This document shows positions 31,716 to 39,569 of a DNA stretch of 64,000 nt, in pieces (position 1 is the stretch's first letter; the number at the start of each line of letters is the position of its first letter). Source of the DNA: an uncultured Prevotellaceae bacterium (GTDB lineage: Bacteria > Bacteroidota > Bacteroidia > Bacteroidales > Bacteroidaceae); contig CADAAR010000002.1 in assembly GCA_902785945.1 (NCBI GenBank), forward strand, positions 135,743-199,742, read 5' to 3'. Position numbers and translations under genes: made by a program. The notes beneath the pieces are model-generated. The model did not search any database, was not told the origin of the DNA, and saw nothing but the letters and a program-made list of their open reading frames with translations.

Positions 31716-33589
31716 TTCAATATCACATTTGTGGTCTCTGCCTGAACCCAGCTCGAAACCAATTCCACACCCAACTCCAATCGTCCGCCTAGGAAGTCCG
31801 GCAACACGTTGTAGGCATTGGCCAATGACTCCACCTTTGTGTTAACGGTCGTCACATGATCCTGCGTAAAAACGCGCCCCACGGCTTCTGGTGCCGCACT
31901 TGATGACGAGGCTTCCAACGGATTGGCCTTTCCTATCAAGTAGAACTTCGTACCTGGATAGATGACACAACTCTTTCCATAAAAAGTTTGGCCGCTATTG
32001 TTCAAGAACTCCATGACTAAGGTGACTTCTTCAGACCCTTTCCTATCATTACCTTCACCTGTATCGTAAGTCTGCAACACCAGCGTTGATGGAATGCTTT
32101 CCTCAGCCGTAGTCAAATAACAATACGTAACTTCATCCTTTTTCACCTGACTGTCGTAGATGAAAGCGTCATCAACATGCGAAGCTACTCCATTTTCAAG
32201 GATAGGCTTAAAGTTGAAGTCCACAGGGTGCTGGTTGCAAACAATGACGCCCGTCAAGGGGAACGCATTGGAAGTCAGCGTCACATCATTACCCTTAGAA
32301 TCCTTTAGCTTCCCTGTTGTGGTTTCAGCTTTCATCGTCATCTTTAACCGTCCGACCGCATACTGAAGGGGATCATGAATGGCCACGGACCTAGTATTGA
32401 CCGACACCGTACCCGGCTGATACTCATATTTGTTCCGCACATCTTCCCATTTGGAATAGCTATTATAGATCTCCTCTCCAACAGGACTGTTTGAAGTGTC
32501 TATCCGACTGTTTACATAGTAGAACAACTCAGCCGGGTAAGAGAAACGGCCAATGTTGTTGATGTTGTCCTCAGGTGTTGTCGCAATACGTGGAACAAAC
32601 TCATTACTGACCCAACGCAGGGCTGCAGCACCATCGGGGAGGTCTAAAAAAGAAGGATAATCAACTTCTGTCTCTTCCTTAATTAGTTTTAGTTTTAACT
32701 TTGTCAGTTTCCCGTTCGAATAGGTCATAGAAAGCCCCGTTGCCGTATAGCTTTGGATGCGATTGACTATGTCAGCCTTTAATAGAGCTCCCACACTATT
32801 TTCCTCAAATGAAAGATCATTGACCTTTTCGTAGAGAGCATTGACATGAGCCATGACGTTCATGCTGGAGCCTGCCAGCATCATGTTCTCTTCGTTGTTC
32901 TGACCCGTGAAGAACAGGAAGATCTTCTTTAGCATCGGATCAGTAGTATCCTTCCAAGAAACGCCGTTATCACCTGCTTTCGCCTGAGCAATATGATTCA
33001 GATAACCTGCCAATAATCCTGCCTCAGCAGGGACAGCATTAAGCGTACAGATGGGGTCGAGCGTAAACCGTAATTTCTGAAGATTCGGAGTAATGAGGTC
33101 TGATAACGGCTCCATGCTACTTTCTTCTTTGCTCATATACAACAGTGAGCCGTTAATAGCTTTATCTGTATATGTTGTTAGTGGTTTTCCATAAACAAGG
33201 AACGCGTTTACACCTATAGTCATACTGTAGCTCTTATAGAGATGGAACGTCGGCGTTGTGACACTAACTGGGCTGACATCGCCAAGCTGCAGTAAGGATA
33301 CGTCTGTATTTACTATCTTCCAATCGTGATTGGCAAAATCCTCACCATTGATGGCAAAAGGTGTTATGCTGAGAATATCCAGGCCACGATAGACACTTCC
33401 CTCCTCCTGTACCACTGCATCCGACATTCGGGTGACATTCCCATGGGTAGATATACCTAAGGCCAAGCTGACACCGCTGCCAAGAAAAGCGTTGGCTCTG
33501 TCATCAGCGTCATAATCTCCGCAACTTGCCCACGTCAACAATAACATGGACAACCAAGACAACCTGATATATCGTTCCAAATATCTCAA
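31712..33589 (-). CDS. Second Mfa1-like fimbrial lipoprotein (625 aa)
   Basis: This is a paralogue of the 610-aa pilin three genes upstream. Both carry a late LEFLNNSGQ-x-FYGK segment, a KFYLIG strand, and a C-terminal R-x-F-x-Q-D-x-x-T-T... PD-x-x-x-x-x-L-x-L-x-V-x-L-x-x-W region, which in the Mfa1 family precedes the donor strand. The lipobox is TWASC. The frame has no ATG before the signal core, so TTG at 33589 is taken as start; ATG at residue 15 would remove the basic n-region. The upstream FimB/Mfa2-like gene ends in the same frame with a single TGA eight codons earlier. Whether it is an alternative stalk pilin or an adaptor cannot be told. Confidence 0.75.
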   Translation of the reverse strand: MRYLERYIRLSWLSMLLLTWASCGDYDADDRANAFLGSGVSLALGISTHGNVTRMSDAVVQEEGSVYRGLDILSITPFAINGEDFANHDWKIVNTDVSLLQLGDVSPVSVTTPTFHLYKSYSMTIGVNAFLVYGKPLTTYTDKAINGSLLYMSKEESSMEPLSDLITPNLQKLRFTLDPICTLNAVPAEAGLLAGYLNHIAQAKAGDNGVSWKDTTDPMLKKIFLFFTGQNNEENMMLAGSSMNVMAHVNALYEKVNDLSFEENSVGALLKADIVNRIQSYTATGLSMTYSNGKLTKLKLKLIKEETEVDYPSFLDLPDGAAALRWVSNEFVPRIATTPEDNINNIGRFSYPAELFYYVNSRIDTSNSPVGEEIYNSYSKWEDVRNKYEYQPGTVSVNTRSVAIHDPLQYAVGRLKMTMKAETTTGKLKDSKGNDVTLTSNAFPLTGVIVCNQHPVDFNFKPILENGVASHVDDAFIYDSQVKKDEVTYCYLTTAEESIPSTLVLQTYDTGEGNDRKGSEEVTLVMEFLNNSGQTFYGKSCVIYPGTKFYLIGKANPLEASSSSAAPEAVGRVFTQDHVTTVNTKVESLANAYNVLPDFLGGRLELGVELVSSWVQAETTNVILK

Positions 33590-33613
33590 TTCACAATCTA
33601 TCTTTTCACTCTT

Positions 33614-34681
33614 TCAGAGTTGGGGGTTATATATAGAACCTGGTTTCCAGTCCAGAGTGACGCTAACACCTACTTCTGGGGCTTCGGACTCAATGGCGCC
33701 ACTGTCACCCACTCTCACCCTTACAATCTTCAACTGTCCTGCCCGCAATGGTTCACGGATACCAAGGACGGTCTTTGTGATGGAACCATCGGGCTGAGGC
33801 AGGAAGATATGGAACTCCCACAACACCTCGTCACCAGGCTGGGCAATGAATGGCTCGGTCGTCTCGATAACGGTTCGAGTCTGTCTGGCCTCAGTCGGTT
33901 GCGGAGTCGACGGCTCGCGTGAAGGGAAATTCACGGATACAAACCCAACATGGCCATTCTCATCGGGCTCCAGCCGCTTGGTGCGGATCATTGGCGAGGG
34001 CGTCTTAAACTCATAGACACTGTCAGCAATGAAGAACGCAGTGGCGAAGCCAGTTGTGAAGACATTCATACCACTGATATCGTGACCATTGGGATCAACG
34101 ACGAGCATCGCAGAGCAGTTACACATGTATAGTTTGACGTTGAACGTCTGGTCAATGCCCTCAAACATCTGCATCAACTGACGGGCCGTGAAAATACCTG
34201 TGTTGTGCGAGTCGATGGTGTCGCCCTCGACCTGCCGAAGCACAGCCGTATGACAACTCTCCGTATCTTCTAATCGCACCACAGGGTCATCTTCGATATT
34301 GGCCACAGCAAGATGCATGTATTTCTCGCGGGGAATGTAGAGTGTGTAACTAGACTCCGAGTTATCCATGATATGCTCATCGTGATATAACAGAGTCGAG
34401 TCGCTCCCAATGCCGTAGAAGAGGAGGTTGACATCATGAGCGAAGTCGGAGAAGATATCGCCCAGATGGTCTTTCAACGAGGCGGCAAGGGACACGTCCG
34501 TCTGAGTGTTCAGCTGAGTCTCCACCTCAGTGGTGATATTTGTTATCAGCTCCAGCTCGTACTCCATTTTCGTCTCCTCACCGCAGTCACTCTGATCCTC
34601 GTCAATCATAGAACAGCCCACGAGGACAGCCCCGAAAGCCGCCCCCGCAAATAGGTGCCTTATGGTTCTGCAACGTTTCAA
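33614..34681 (-). CDS. FimB/Mfa2-family pilus anchor lipoprotein (355 aa)
   Basis: The lipobox VLVGC is followed by the family-typical CSMIDEDQSDCG segment with a second Cys shortly after the lipid anchor, and by a two-domain beta-sandwich layout. FimB/Mfa2 proteins stay in the outer membrane and anchor and limit the length of type V pili. The position directly after the pilin gene is the same as mfa2 after mfa1 in Porphyromonas. There is no ATG before the lipobox; the start is TTG at 34681 with a clear AAAGGAG at 34685-34691, only 3 nt away. A TTG start with an SD is uncommon in this phylum. The stop shares its frame with the next gene. Confidence 0.85.
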   Translation of the reverse strand: MKRCRTIRHLFAGAAFGAVLVGCSMIDEDQSDCGEETKMEYELELITNITTEVETQLNTQTDVSLAASLKDHLGDIFSDFAHDVNLLFYGIGSDSTLLYHDEHIMDNSESSYTLYIPREKYMHLAVANIEDDPVVRLEDTESCHTAVLRQVEGDTIDSHNTGIFTARQLMQMFEGIDQTFNVKLYMCNCSAMLVVDPNGHDISGMNVFTTGFATAFFIADSVYEFKTPSPMIRTKRLEPDENGHVGFVSVNFPSREPSTPQPTEARQTRTVIETTEPFIAQPGDEVLWEFHIFLPQPDGSITKTVLGIREPLRAGQLKIVRVRVGDSGAIESEAPEVGVSVTLDWKPGSIYNPQL

Positions 34682-34699
34682 CTTCTCCTTTCCGAGTGA

Positions 34700-36532
34700 T
34701 TATTCCCCCAGATTACTTGAATAAGTAATTCCCGTTCTCCAAGTCAGATCAACAGACAAACCAATCGTTTGAGAAGAAGCACGAAGGTCAGGAATGGTAG
34801 ACATTGCCTTTGTCAAAGAACCTGCAATCGTTCCATCAGCGCTACCTGCAGTAATTACAAATTGAGCTGTTGTCGTAAAATCCTGGATAAATGCACGAAG
34901 ATCACGAGATGGAATAAAAGAATCCTCCGCATCATCAGTACCAATACTCGAAAAAGGATCAGTAGTTTGTGAAGTAACGTTTAGTCTTCCTATCAAATAA
35001 AATTTCTGGCCATTTAAGATGACACCATCTTTTCCATAAAAGTCCTGTCCAGAGTTGTTCAGGAACTCCAAACAAATATTGACATCAGACTTTTCTGCTC
35101 TTCTATCATCAAAAACAAGGGTATAATTAGCTGCTGTATTACTTGTTGTCACATCTGTTGGCGTCATAGGATCATATATTGCTTTGTTAAATGTACCTGT
35201 AGAAGGCAAGAAATTCCATCCCACTGAAGAAGGCTGACCACCAACGATAACGCCCGTCAGTTGGAAATGATTAGTAGATACATCAATTGCTTTATTTGCT
35301 CCAGGATTATCTGGGTCTAGTTGCTTAGCATTGTCATAAAGCGTTGTTGCAGCACATTTCACTTGTGTGGCAAGCAACGCAGAGCCATACTGGACATTAT
35401 ACTTTAAAGCAATATTTTTTGTGTTTCCATCAACAACATCTGTCCAACTTGTCCATTCTGAATTCATCCAATCAGCAGAAGTAGTCGGCCAAGTTTCTGT
35501 CTTAGTAGAAGACACCTTGATTGGGGTGCTTGTCAGATAATAAAGTTCATTAGGATATACAAAATCCGAAACTGCCGTTGTCGTAGCATTTGTGTTATCT
35601 GTCACATATTCAAAACTGCTGTTTGTTGTGTTATACTTATACTGAGCAGAGCCCTCAGGCAGGCCAAGAGATGCAGGAAAATCTTTAAAAGTACAAGTAT
35701 TTTTCCAAGCAAGAGACAAATTATTATCCGCAACAGTTCCATTAACGTCCACTTGAGCAGCTATTGCGCCACGGATATTTGTCTCGGTTGAAGCATCAAG
35801 ACCATTAATTTTCTTATATAGATCCTGCAATGTCAGTAGCACTGCTGAGGCTGATCCTGCCGTAATTGTCGTTCTTGTAAATTTGGCATGCATACCATTC
35901 AAACTCACGTTAGCATTTTCTGCCCAACCTGTTGCATCTGCAATTGTTTTCAGATATGCGGCAAGAGCCGCAGACTGAGTTGCCCAATCACCTGAGGTAG
36001 TTGCGATAGCTGCAGGAGATACTGCAATCGCTCCCACAGTAGCTGCCGAAGCAAAATTATTTGTTGTATAGCCACTAGCCAATTTCGTATTTATATCAGA
36101 AGAGCTTGTTGCTGCATTATCCTTTGCCTTTCCGAGGAACAGAAAATTAGATACACCTACAGACACGTCCTTATTTGCATAGAGTTTATGATTCGTAGAG
36201 GGATCAAATGTATAATCTTCAAGTTCTATTTTACTTGATGTTTCAGTAGAAGCACTGATTGCGCTAGATGATGGAATCAGAAGCATATTTGTGATACCAC
36301 GGAAGACTGGAGAGGTACCAACTTGAGCAATCGCTTCCGCTTGGCGTGTACTACTATTCGCATTGGCATTAGCAGGATTAACACTAAGAGAAATAGTTGT
36401 TTTTACCGATTTTGTCTCAGGATTGTAGTCCGGATTGTCAATAATTTCCTCGTTCGACGAGCAAGCGGAGAAAAAAGATGCGCCAGTAAGTGCTATCGCA
36501 CCCATCAAAGCATACTTGAAATTTTGTTTCAT
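34700..36532 (-). CDS. Mfa1-like major fimbrial subunit lipoprotein (610 aa)
   Basis: ATG at 36532 gives a normal lipoprotein signal with lipobox FFSAC; earlier in-frame ATGs add a polar tail and run into the upstream gene. The mature protein is rich in Thr, Ala, Ser and Asn, with a STRQAEAIA segment near residue 60 where Arg-specific processing could occur, as known for type V pilins. The C-terminal region (NNSGQDFYGK, KFYLIGRLN, then R-A-F-I-Q-D-F-T-T-T and a late L-T-W strand) is that of Mfa1-type major subunits. The size is close to Mfa1 and above FimA. By eye its DNA is more A/T-rich than its neighbours, as expected of a variable surface antigen. It lies 34 bp after the DUF3575 gene. Confidence 0.82.
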   Translation of the reverse strand: MKQNFKYALMGAIALTGASFFSACSSNEEIIDNPDYNPETKSVKTTISLSVNPANANANSSTRQAEAIAQVGTSPVFRGITNMLLIPSSSAISASTETSSKIELEDYTFDPSTNHKLYANKDVSVGVSNFLFLGKAKDNAATSSSDINTKLASGYTTNNFASAATVGAIAVSPAAIATTSGDWATQSAALAAYLKTIADATGWAENANVSLNGMHAKFTRTTITAGSASAVLLTLQDLYKKINGLDASTETNIRGAIAAQVDVNGTVADNNLSLAWKNTCTFKDFPASLGLPEGSAQYKYNTTNSSFEYVTDNTNATTTAVSDFVYPNELYYLTSTPIKVSSTKTETWPTTSADWMNSEWTSWTDVVDGNTKNIALKYNVQYGSALLATQVKCAATTLYDNAKQLDPDNPGANKAIDVSTNHFQLTGVIVGGQPSSVGWNFLPSTGTFNKAIYDPMTPTDVTTSNTAANYTLVFDDRRAEKSDVNICLEFLNNSGQDFYGKDGVILNGQKFYLIGRLNVTSQTTDPFSSIGTDDAEDSFIPSRDLRAFIQDFTTTAQFVITAGSADGTIAGSLTKAMSTIPDLRASSQTIGLSVDLTWRTGITYSSNLGE

Positions 36533-36566
36533 AACTTGATTGTTTTTATAATTATTCATTATTTTG

Positions 36567-37226
36567 CTAATTGATGATATACACAACATTGATACCTAAC
36601 TGTGGCAGAAGGAAGATACGATCTCCCTTGCCGTAATAGGTACCGCAGTGGTCACAATCATATTCCTTGAACCAGGCATAGCCGACAGCCACACCTGCCT
36701 CGGCCTCCACACGCCAGTCGCGCGCCAGAATCCAGGCATAACCGTATTTCGCGCCAAGCGCCAACAGGTCACCCTGAAGACGACGGTCGCGGACAGACTT
36801 GTATAGTCCGAACGGGAATTTGACGTTTCCCACATTGAAATGGCTATAGATAGCATCCAACTCCAGATAGTGACCACTATTATAGATGGCCACCGAGTCA
36901 TGGCGGACATCAACCAGACGATCGCCGTTAAAACTATAATGATTCAACGTGTCACGCTTCTGTCCGAAGTAGTGACGGATATTAGGCGCAATAAGGATGT
37001 GGCGCCACTTCTTATTTTTGCTTTTGTCGATGTCCCAAGCATTAAACCCAACATTGATACCCGCAGACCACGTGGAATCTAGTCGCACTTCTACACCAAG
37101 ATTGGGAGAGAGCGTGGCGTCATAGAGTAGATTGGTGCGGAGTGCCAAGGTTTGGGCACCGGCCCGAGTGGTTATTAAGCTCAATAACAGTGATACTGTT
37201 ATGATTATTTTTGTTAGAAAATGCAT
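36567..37226 (-). CDS. DUF3575 outer-membrane protein, first gene of the pilus operon (219 aa)
   Basis: ATG at 37226 is chosen: a TTG farther upstream (37259) lies inside the predicted promoter. The signal peptide ends AGA|QTLAL and is followed by the DUF3575 pattern (RTNLLYDATLSPNLGVEV, later W-R-H-I-L-I-A-P and R-Y-Y/R-H-Y-F). These small proteins are predicted outer-membrane beta-barrels, and they frequently stand next to fimbrillin genes in Bacteroidales. Function is not known; a role in pilin display or outer-membrane support is inference. The C-terminus ends in alternating hydrophobic residues (NVVYIIN), as in barrel strands. Confidence 0.8.
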   Translation of the reverse strand: MHFLTKIIITVSLLLSLITTRAGAQTLALRTNLLYDATLSPNLGVEVRLDSTWSAGINVGFNAWDIDKSKNKKWRHILIAPNIRHYFGQKRDTLNHYSFNGDRLVDVRHDSVAIYNSGHYLELDAIYSHFNVGNVKFPFGLYKSVRDRRLQGDLLALGAKYGYAWILARDWRVEAEAGVAVGYAWFKEYDCDHCGTYYGKGDRIFLLPQLGINVVYIIN

Positions 37227-37230
37227 TTTC
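37217..37230. other. 14-bp perfect palindrome over the DUF3575 start codon
   Basis: GAAAATGCATTTTC is its own reverse complement and includes the ATG of the first operon gene. It may be an operator or a small hairpin covering the start; chance is possible because it is A/T-rich. Confidence 0.4.
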
Positions 37231-37247
37231 AAATCAATTTGACGCTG

Positions 37248-37255
37248 CAAAGATA
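37248..37255 (-). promoter_or_regulatory. Predicted -7 box of the pilus operon promoter
   Basis: On the minus strand TATCTTTG matches the Bacteroidetes TAnnTTTG -7 element, 21 bp before the ATG. No clear TTTG -33 element is found at the usual distance, so an activator may be needed. No other match was seen at the following gene junctions, so this is the only visible promoter for more than 37 kb. Confidence 0.55.
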
Positions 37256-37295
37256 ACAAAAAATTAAATATGTTGTATCATAAAATAGCGAAAAT

Positions 37296-37342
37296 TTGCC
37301 ATTTACCCCTTATTTTTTGCCATTTTTCCATTTACCCCCCCC
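37296..37342 (-). repeat. Direct repeat and G8 tract upstream of the pilus promoter
   Basis: TTGCCATTTACCCC at 37296-37309 is followed by a related copy, TTGCCATTTTTCCATTTAC, at 37317-37335 that runs into eight C (37335-37342; G8 on the coding strand). The tract is about 80 bp upstream of the -7 box. Direct repeats here could be regulator sites; the G8 run could change length by slippage. Confidence 0.45.
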
Positions 37343-37367
37343 TACAATTAACCTCTTTTAACAAATT

Positions 37368-37397
37368 CGGCTGCCTAATATCTCTATTAAGCAGCCG
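37368..37397 (-). terminator. Hairpin after the amylase gene, possible terminator
   Basis: A 13-bp stem with one mismatch (CGGCTGCCTAATA against TATTAAGCAGCCG) and a 4-nt loop lies about 107 bp past the amylase stop. The T-run on the minus strand is poor (AATTTGTT). It could end amylase transcription before the pilus promoter. The remaining sequence from 37343 to 37503 shows no gene. Confidence 0.4.
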
Positions 37398-37503
37398 TAA
37401 TAAACGACCAATAACTGTTCTATTACTGCTCCGAGGAAAGATTTTTCAACGAAAAAGATGACTCACGAAATCATCCATGCAATGGTGTACTAATCCAACG
37501 TCA

Positions 37504-39432
37504 TCAATATTCTAAAATCAGACTCTGACGAGGCTTAAGTTCAAAGTTGCGGGAGAGATCGCAATAACGGTTCGTCAGGATATCCTTCACACGGGTAGCA
37601 TTGCCAATCACCTCAGCATAGCGAGCAACATCGAGGGTGGCAGGTTTGCTGGTGCCATTAAGGATGGTAAGCGCAGTACGACCTTGATACTGACGGGCAA
37701 TGACATAGATACCGTTATAAGGAATAAACTGTACCATCGTACCTTTTATAATAATATCATTGCCCTGACGCCAATGGAGCAGACGACTAAGCCACTGGAA
37801 CATCGATTGCTCGGCCTTCGAACGACCTTCTTTTGTAAAACAATTGTGTGTATCACCTGGAAAACCGCCGGGGAAGTCCTTACGTACATTGCCGTCGGTC
37901 ACTTCCTTCGTGCCGTTCATCAACACCTCCGTACCGTAATAGAGCTGCGGAATACGGTTCACAGTAAGCAACAAAGCCAAAGCCTGCTTCAAAGCCAACG
38001 TGTCACAGCCATTGCCAAGAAAACGGTCGGTATCATGGTTCTCAATGAAAGCCATCACACTCGACGGGTTCGGATAAAGGTAGTCATAACAGAATGAATT
38101 GTAAAGACGATTCAAACCGTTCCACCAGGCATCGGTCTCCTCGTTCTTGGCTTGGTTCAACTTGTCAAAAAACGAGAAATCCATCACCGTCTTGAGATAG
38201 GAGTTTTTCTCAACAAGCTTGGAGTCGCGCTGCCAGGCAGCAGTATAGGCGGGCTCCGTAACCCAGGTCTCACCAACAGTGTTGAAATTGGGATATTCCG
38301 CATCGAGCTCCTTCATCCACTGAGCCATCGCATCGGCGTATGCGTATGGATAGGTATCCATGCGGATGCCGTCGATACCGACGGTCTCAATCCACCAGAT
38401 ACTGTTCTGAATCAGATAACGCATCAAATGGGGGTTATGCTGGTTGAGGTCTGGCATAGAGGGCACAAACCAACCTTCAGTGGTCTCCTTCAAATCAACC
38501 TTTGAGGCATAGGGATCAAGCACAGGCGTGAGCTTATAGGATGTCTGCAAATAGGCTGACTTGGCTGGCTCGGTACCATCGGCATTGGACGTGAAACCTG
38601 TCATCGGGTCGCGACCGCTCTTTTCCTCAGAAAGCCACTCGGGCACATTGAGCCAGTCCTTCGACGGCATATCGTGCGTCCAAGGGTGCTCAAAACCGCT
38701 ATGGTTGAAAATCATATCCATCACAATCTTCAAACCCTTGGCATGGGCTTCATCACAAAGACGCTTGTAATCGGCATTGGAGCCAAAACGGGGGTCTACC
38801 TTGTAATAATCGGTGGTCGCATAACCGTGATAGGTAGAAAAACCGTTCGCTTGGTCGGGGGAGTCGTTCTCCAAAACAGGCGTGAACCATAACGCTGTCA
38901 CACCTAACTCCTTGAAATAGTCCAAATGTTCCCTGATACCGTTCAGATCGCCGCCATGACGCAACGAGGGCTTCGTGCGGTCTTCCTTATAACTGCGCAT
39001 ACCCTTCACCTGCGGGTTATGACCTGCGCCCTGAGCAAAACGGTCGGGCATCAACATATACAGCACATCGGCATTGGTGAAGCCCATCCGCTTCTCACCA
39101 CTCATCTCCCGCGCCTTCAACTGATACTCCACTTTGATCTTATCAAACTTCAAAGTCATCGTACCTGGCTGGGCGTCCTTTACATTAATATATATAAGAA
39201 GGTAGTTGGGTGAGTCGAGGCGCACCAAGCTGTCGATGGTGACACCAGGATAATCGGTGGTTACACTTTGCACATCACGGATGCCGTTGCCATAGACCAT
39301 CAACTGCACAGAGGGGTTCTTCAGACCAACATACCAGTCGGTTGGGTCAATACGGGTTATCATACTCTTTTTTGCTGCCATCACTGTCATGTTCAAGACC
39401 ACAAGGGCCGATAAAATAAAAAGTCTTCGCAT
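37504..39432 (-). CDS. Secreted GH13 alpha-amylase/neopullulanase-type hydrolase (642 aa)
   Basis: The enzyme hydrolyses alpha-glucans or maltodextrins. An N-terminal cyclomaltodextrinase-type beta domain (about residues 20-110) precedes the GH13 barrel, and a short C-terminal beta domain follows. The catalytic triad is intact: nucleophile Asp359 in GIRMDTYPY, acid/base Glu388 in VGETWV, and Asp467 in ENHDTDRF. The domain order recalls SusA of Bacteroides, but no susC/susD or susR is nearby. The ATG at 39432 gives a signal peptide (MRRLFILSALVVLNMTVMAA), so it acts in the periplasm or beyond; a longer frame to 39564 crosses the promoter and is rejected. The signal lacks a lipobox. Confidence 0.88.
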   Translation of the reverse strand: MRRLFILSALVVLNMTVMAAKKSMITRIDPTDWYVGLKNPSVQLMVYGNGIRDVQSVTTDYPGVTIDSLVRLDSPNYLLIYINVKDAQPGTMTLKFDKIKVEYQLKAREMSGEKRMGFTNADVLYMLMPDRFAQGAGHNPQVKGMRSYKEDRTKPSLRHGGDLNGIREHLDYFKELGVTALWFTPVLENDSPDQANGFSTYHGYATTDYYKVDPRFGSNADYKRLCDEAHAKGLKIVMDMIFNHSGFEHPWTHDMPSKDWLNVPEWLSEEKSGRDPMTGFTSNADGTEPAKSAYLQTSYKLTPVLDPYASKVDLKETTEGWFVPSMPDLNQHNPHLMRYLIQNSIWWIETVGIDGIRMDTYPYAYADAMAQWMKELDAEYPNFNTVGETWVTEPAYTAAWQRDSKLVEKNSYLKTVMDFSFFDKLNQAKNEETDAWWNGLNRLYNSFCYDYLYPNPSSVMAFIENHDTDRFLGNGCDTLALKQALALLLTVNRIPQLYYGTEVLMNGTKEVTDGNVRKDFPGGFPGDTHNCFTKEGRSKAEQSMFQWLSRLLHWRQGNDIIIKGTMVQFIPYNGIYVIARQYQGRTALTILNGTSKPATLDVARYAEVIGNATRVKDILTNRYCDLSRNFELKPRQSLILEY

Positions 39433-39460
39433 ATCGTCGTTAGTTATTTCATTGACTCTG

Positions 39461-39468
39461 CAAAGATA
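39461..39468 (-). promoter_or_regulatory. Predicted -7 box of the amylase promoter
   Basis: Minus-strand TATCTTTG lies 28 bp upstream of the amylase ATG. It is back-to-back with the promoter of the U32 gene in the 137-bp divergent region 39433-39569. Confidence 0.55.
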
Positions 39469-39530
39469 CAAATAATCTCTAGAAATCAGGACGTTAACAA
39501 AAACTTTTTTTGCTAAATCATGCAAAAACG

Positions 39531-39561
39531 TTTGCACAATGCTAAAAAAGTCGTACCTTTG
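39531..39561 (+). promoter_or_regulatory. Promoter of the U32 gene, full -33/-7 match
   Basis: TTTG (39531-39534), 19 bp, then TACCTTTG (39554-39561): the complete Bacteroidetes vegetative pattern. Transcription should begin at about 39565-39569, which is 0-5 nt before the ATG at 39570. Confidence 0.7.
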
Positions 39562-39569
39562 CAACCCAA

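Noticed and set aside
33586-33640. A single fused anchor-pilin protein read through the TGA
   Set aside because: The second protein has its own lipoprotein signal right after the stop, so two separate products are far more likely.
37227-37259. Upstream TTG start for the DUF3575 gene
   Set aside because: It lies at or before the -7 box, and it adds a non-signal extension in front of a good signal peptide.
37200-37400. Invertible promoter for the pilus operon
   Set aside because: No inverted repeat pair flanking the -7 box was found; the hairpin at 37368-37397 is a single compact stem, and no recombinase gene is in the window.
39433-39564. Longer N-terminus of the amylase
   Set aside because: The extra 44 residues cross the predicted promoter and precede a complete signal peptide.
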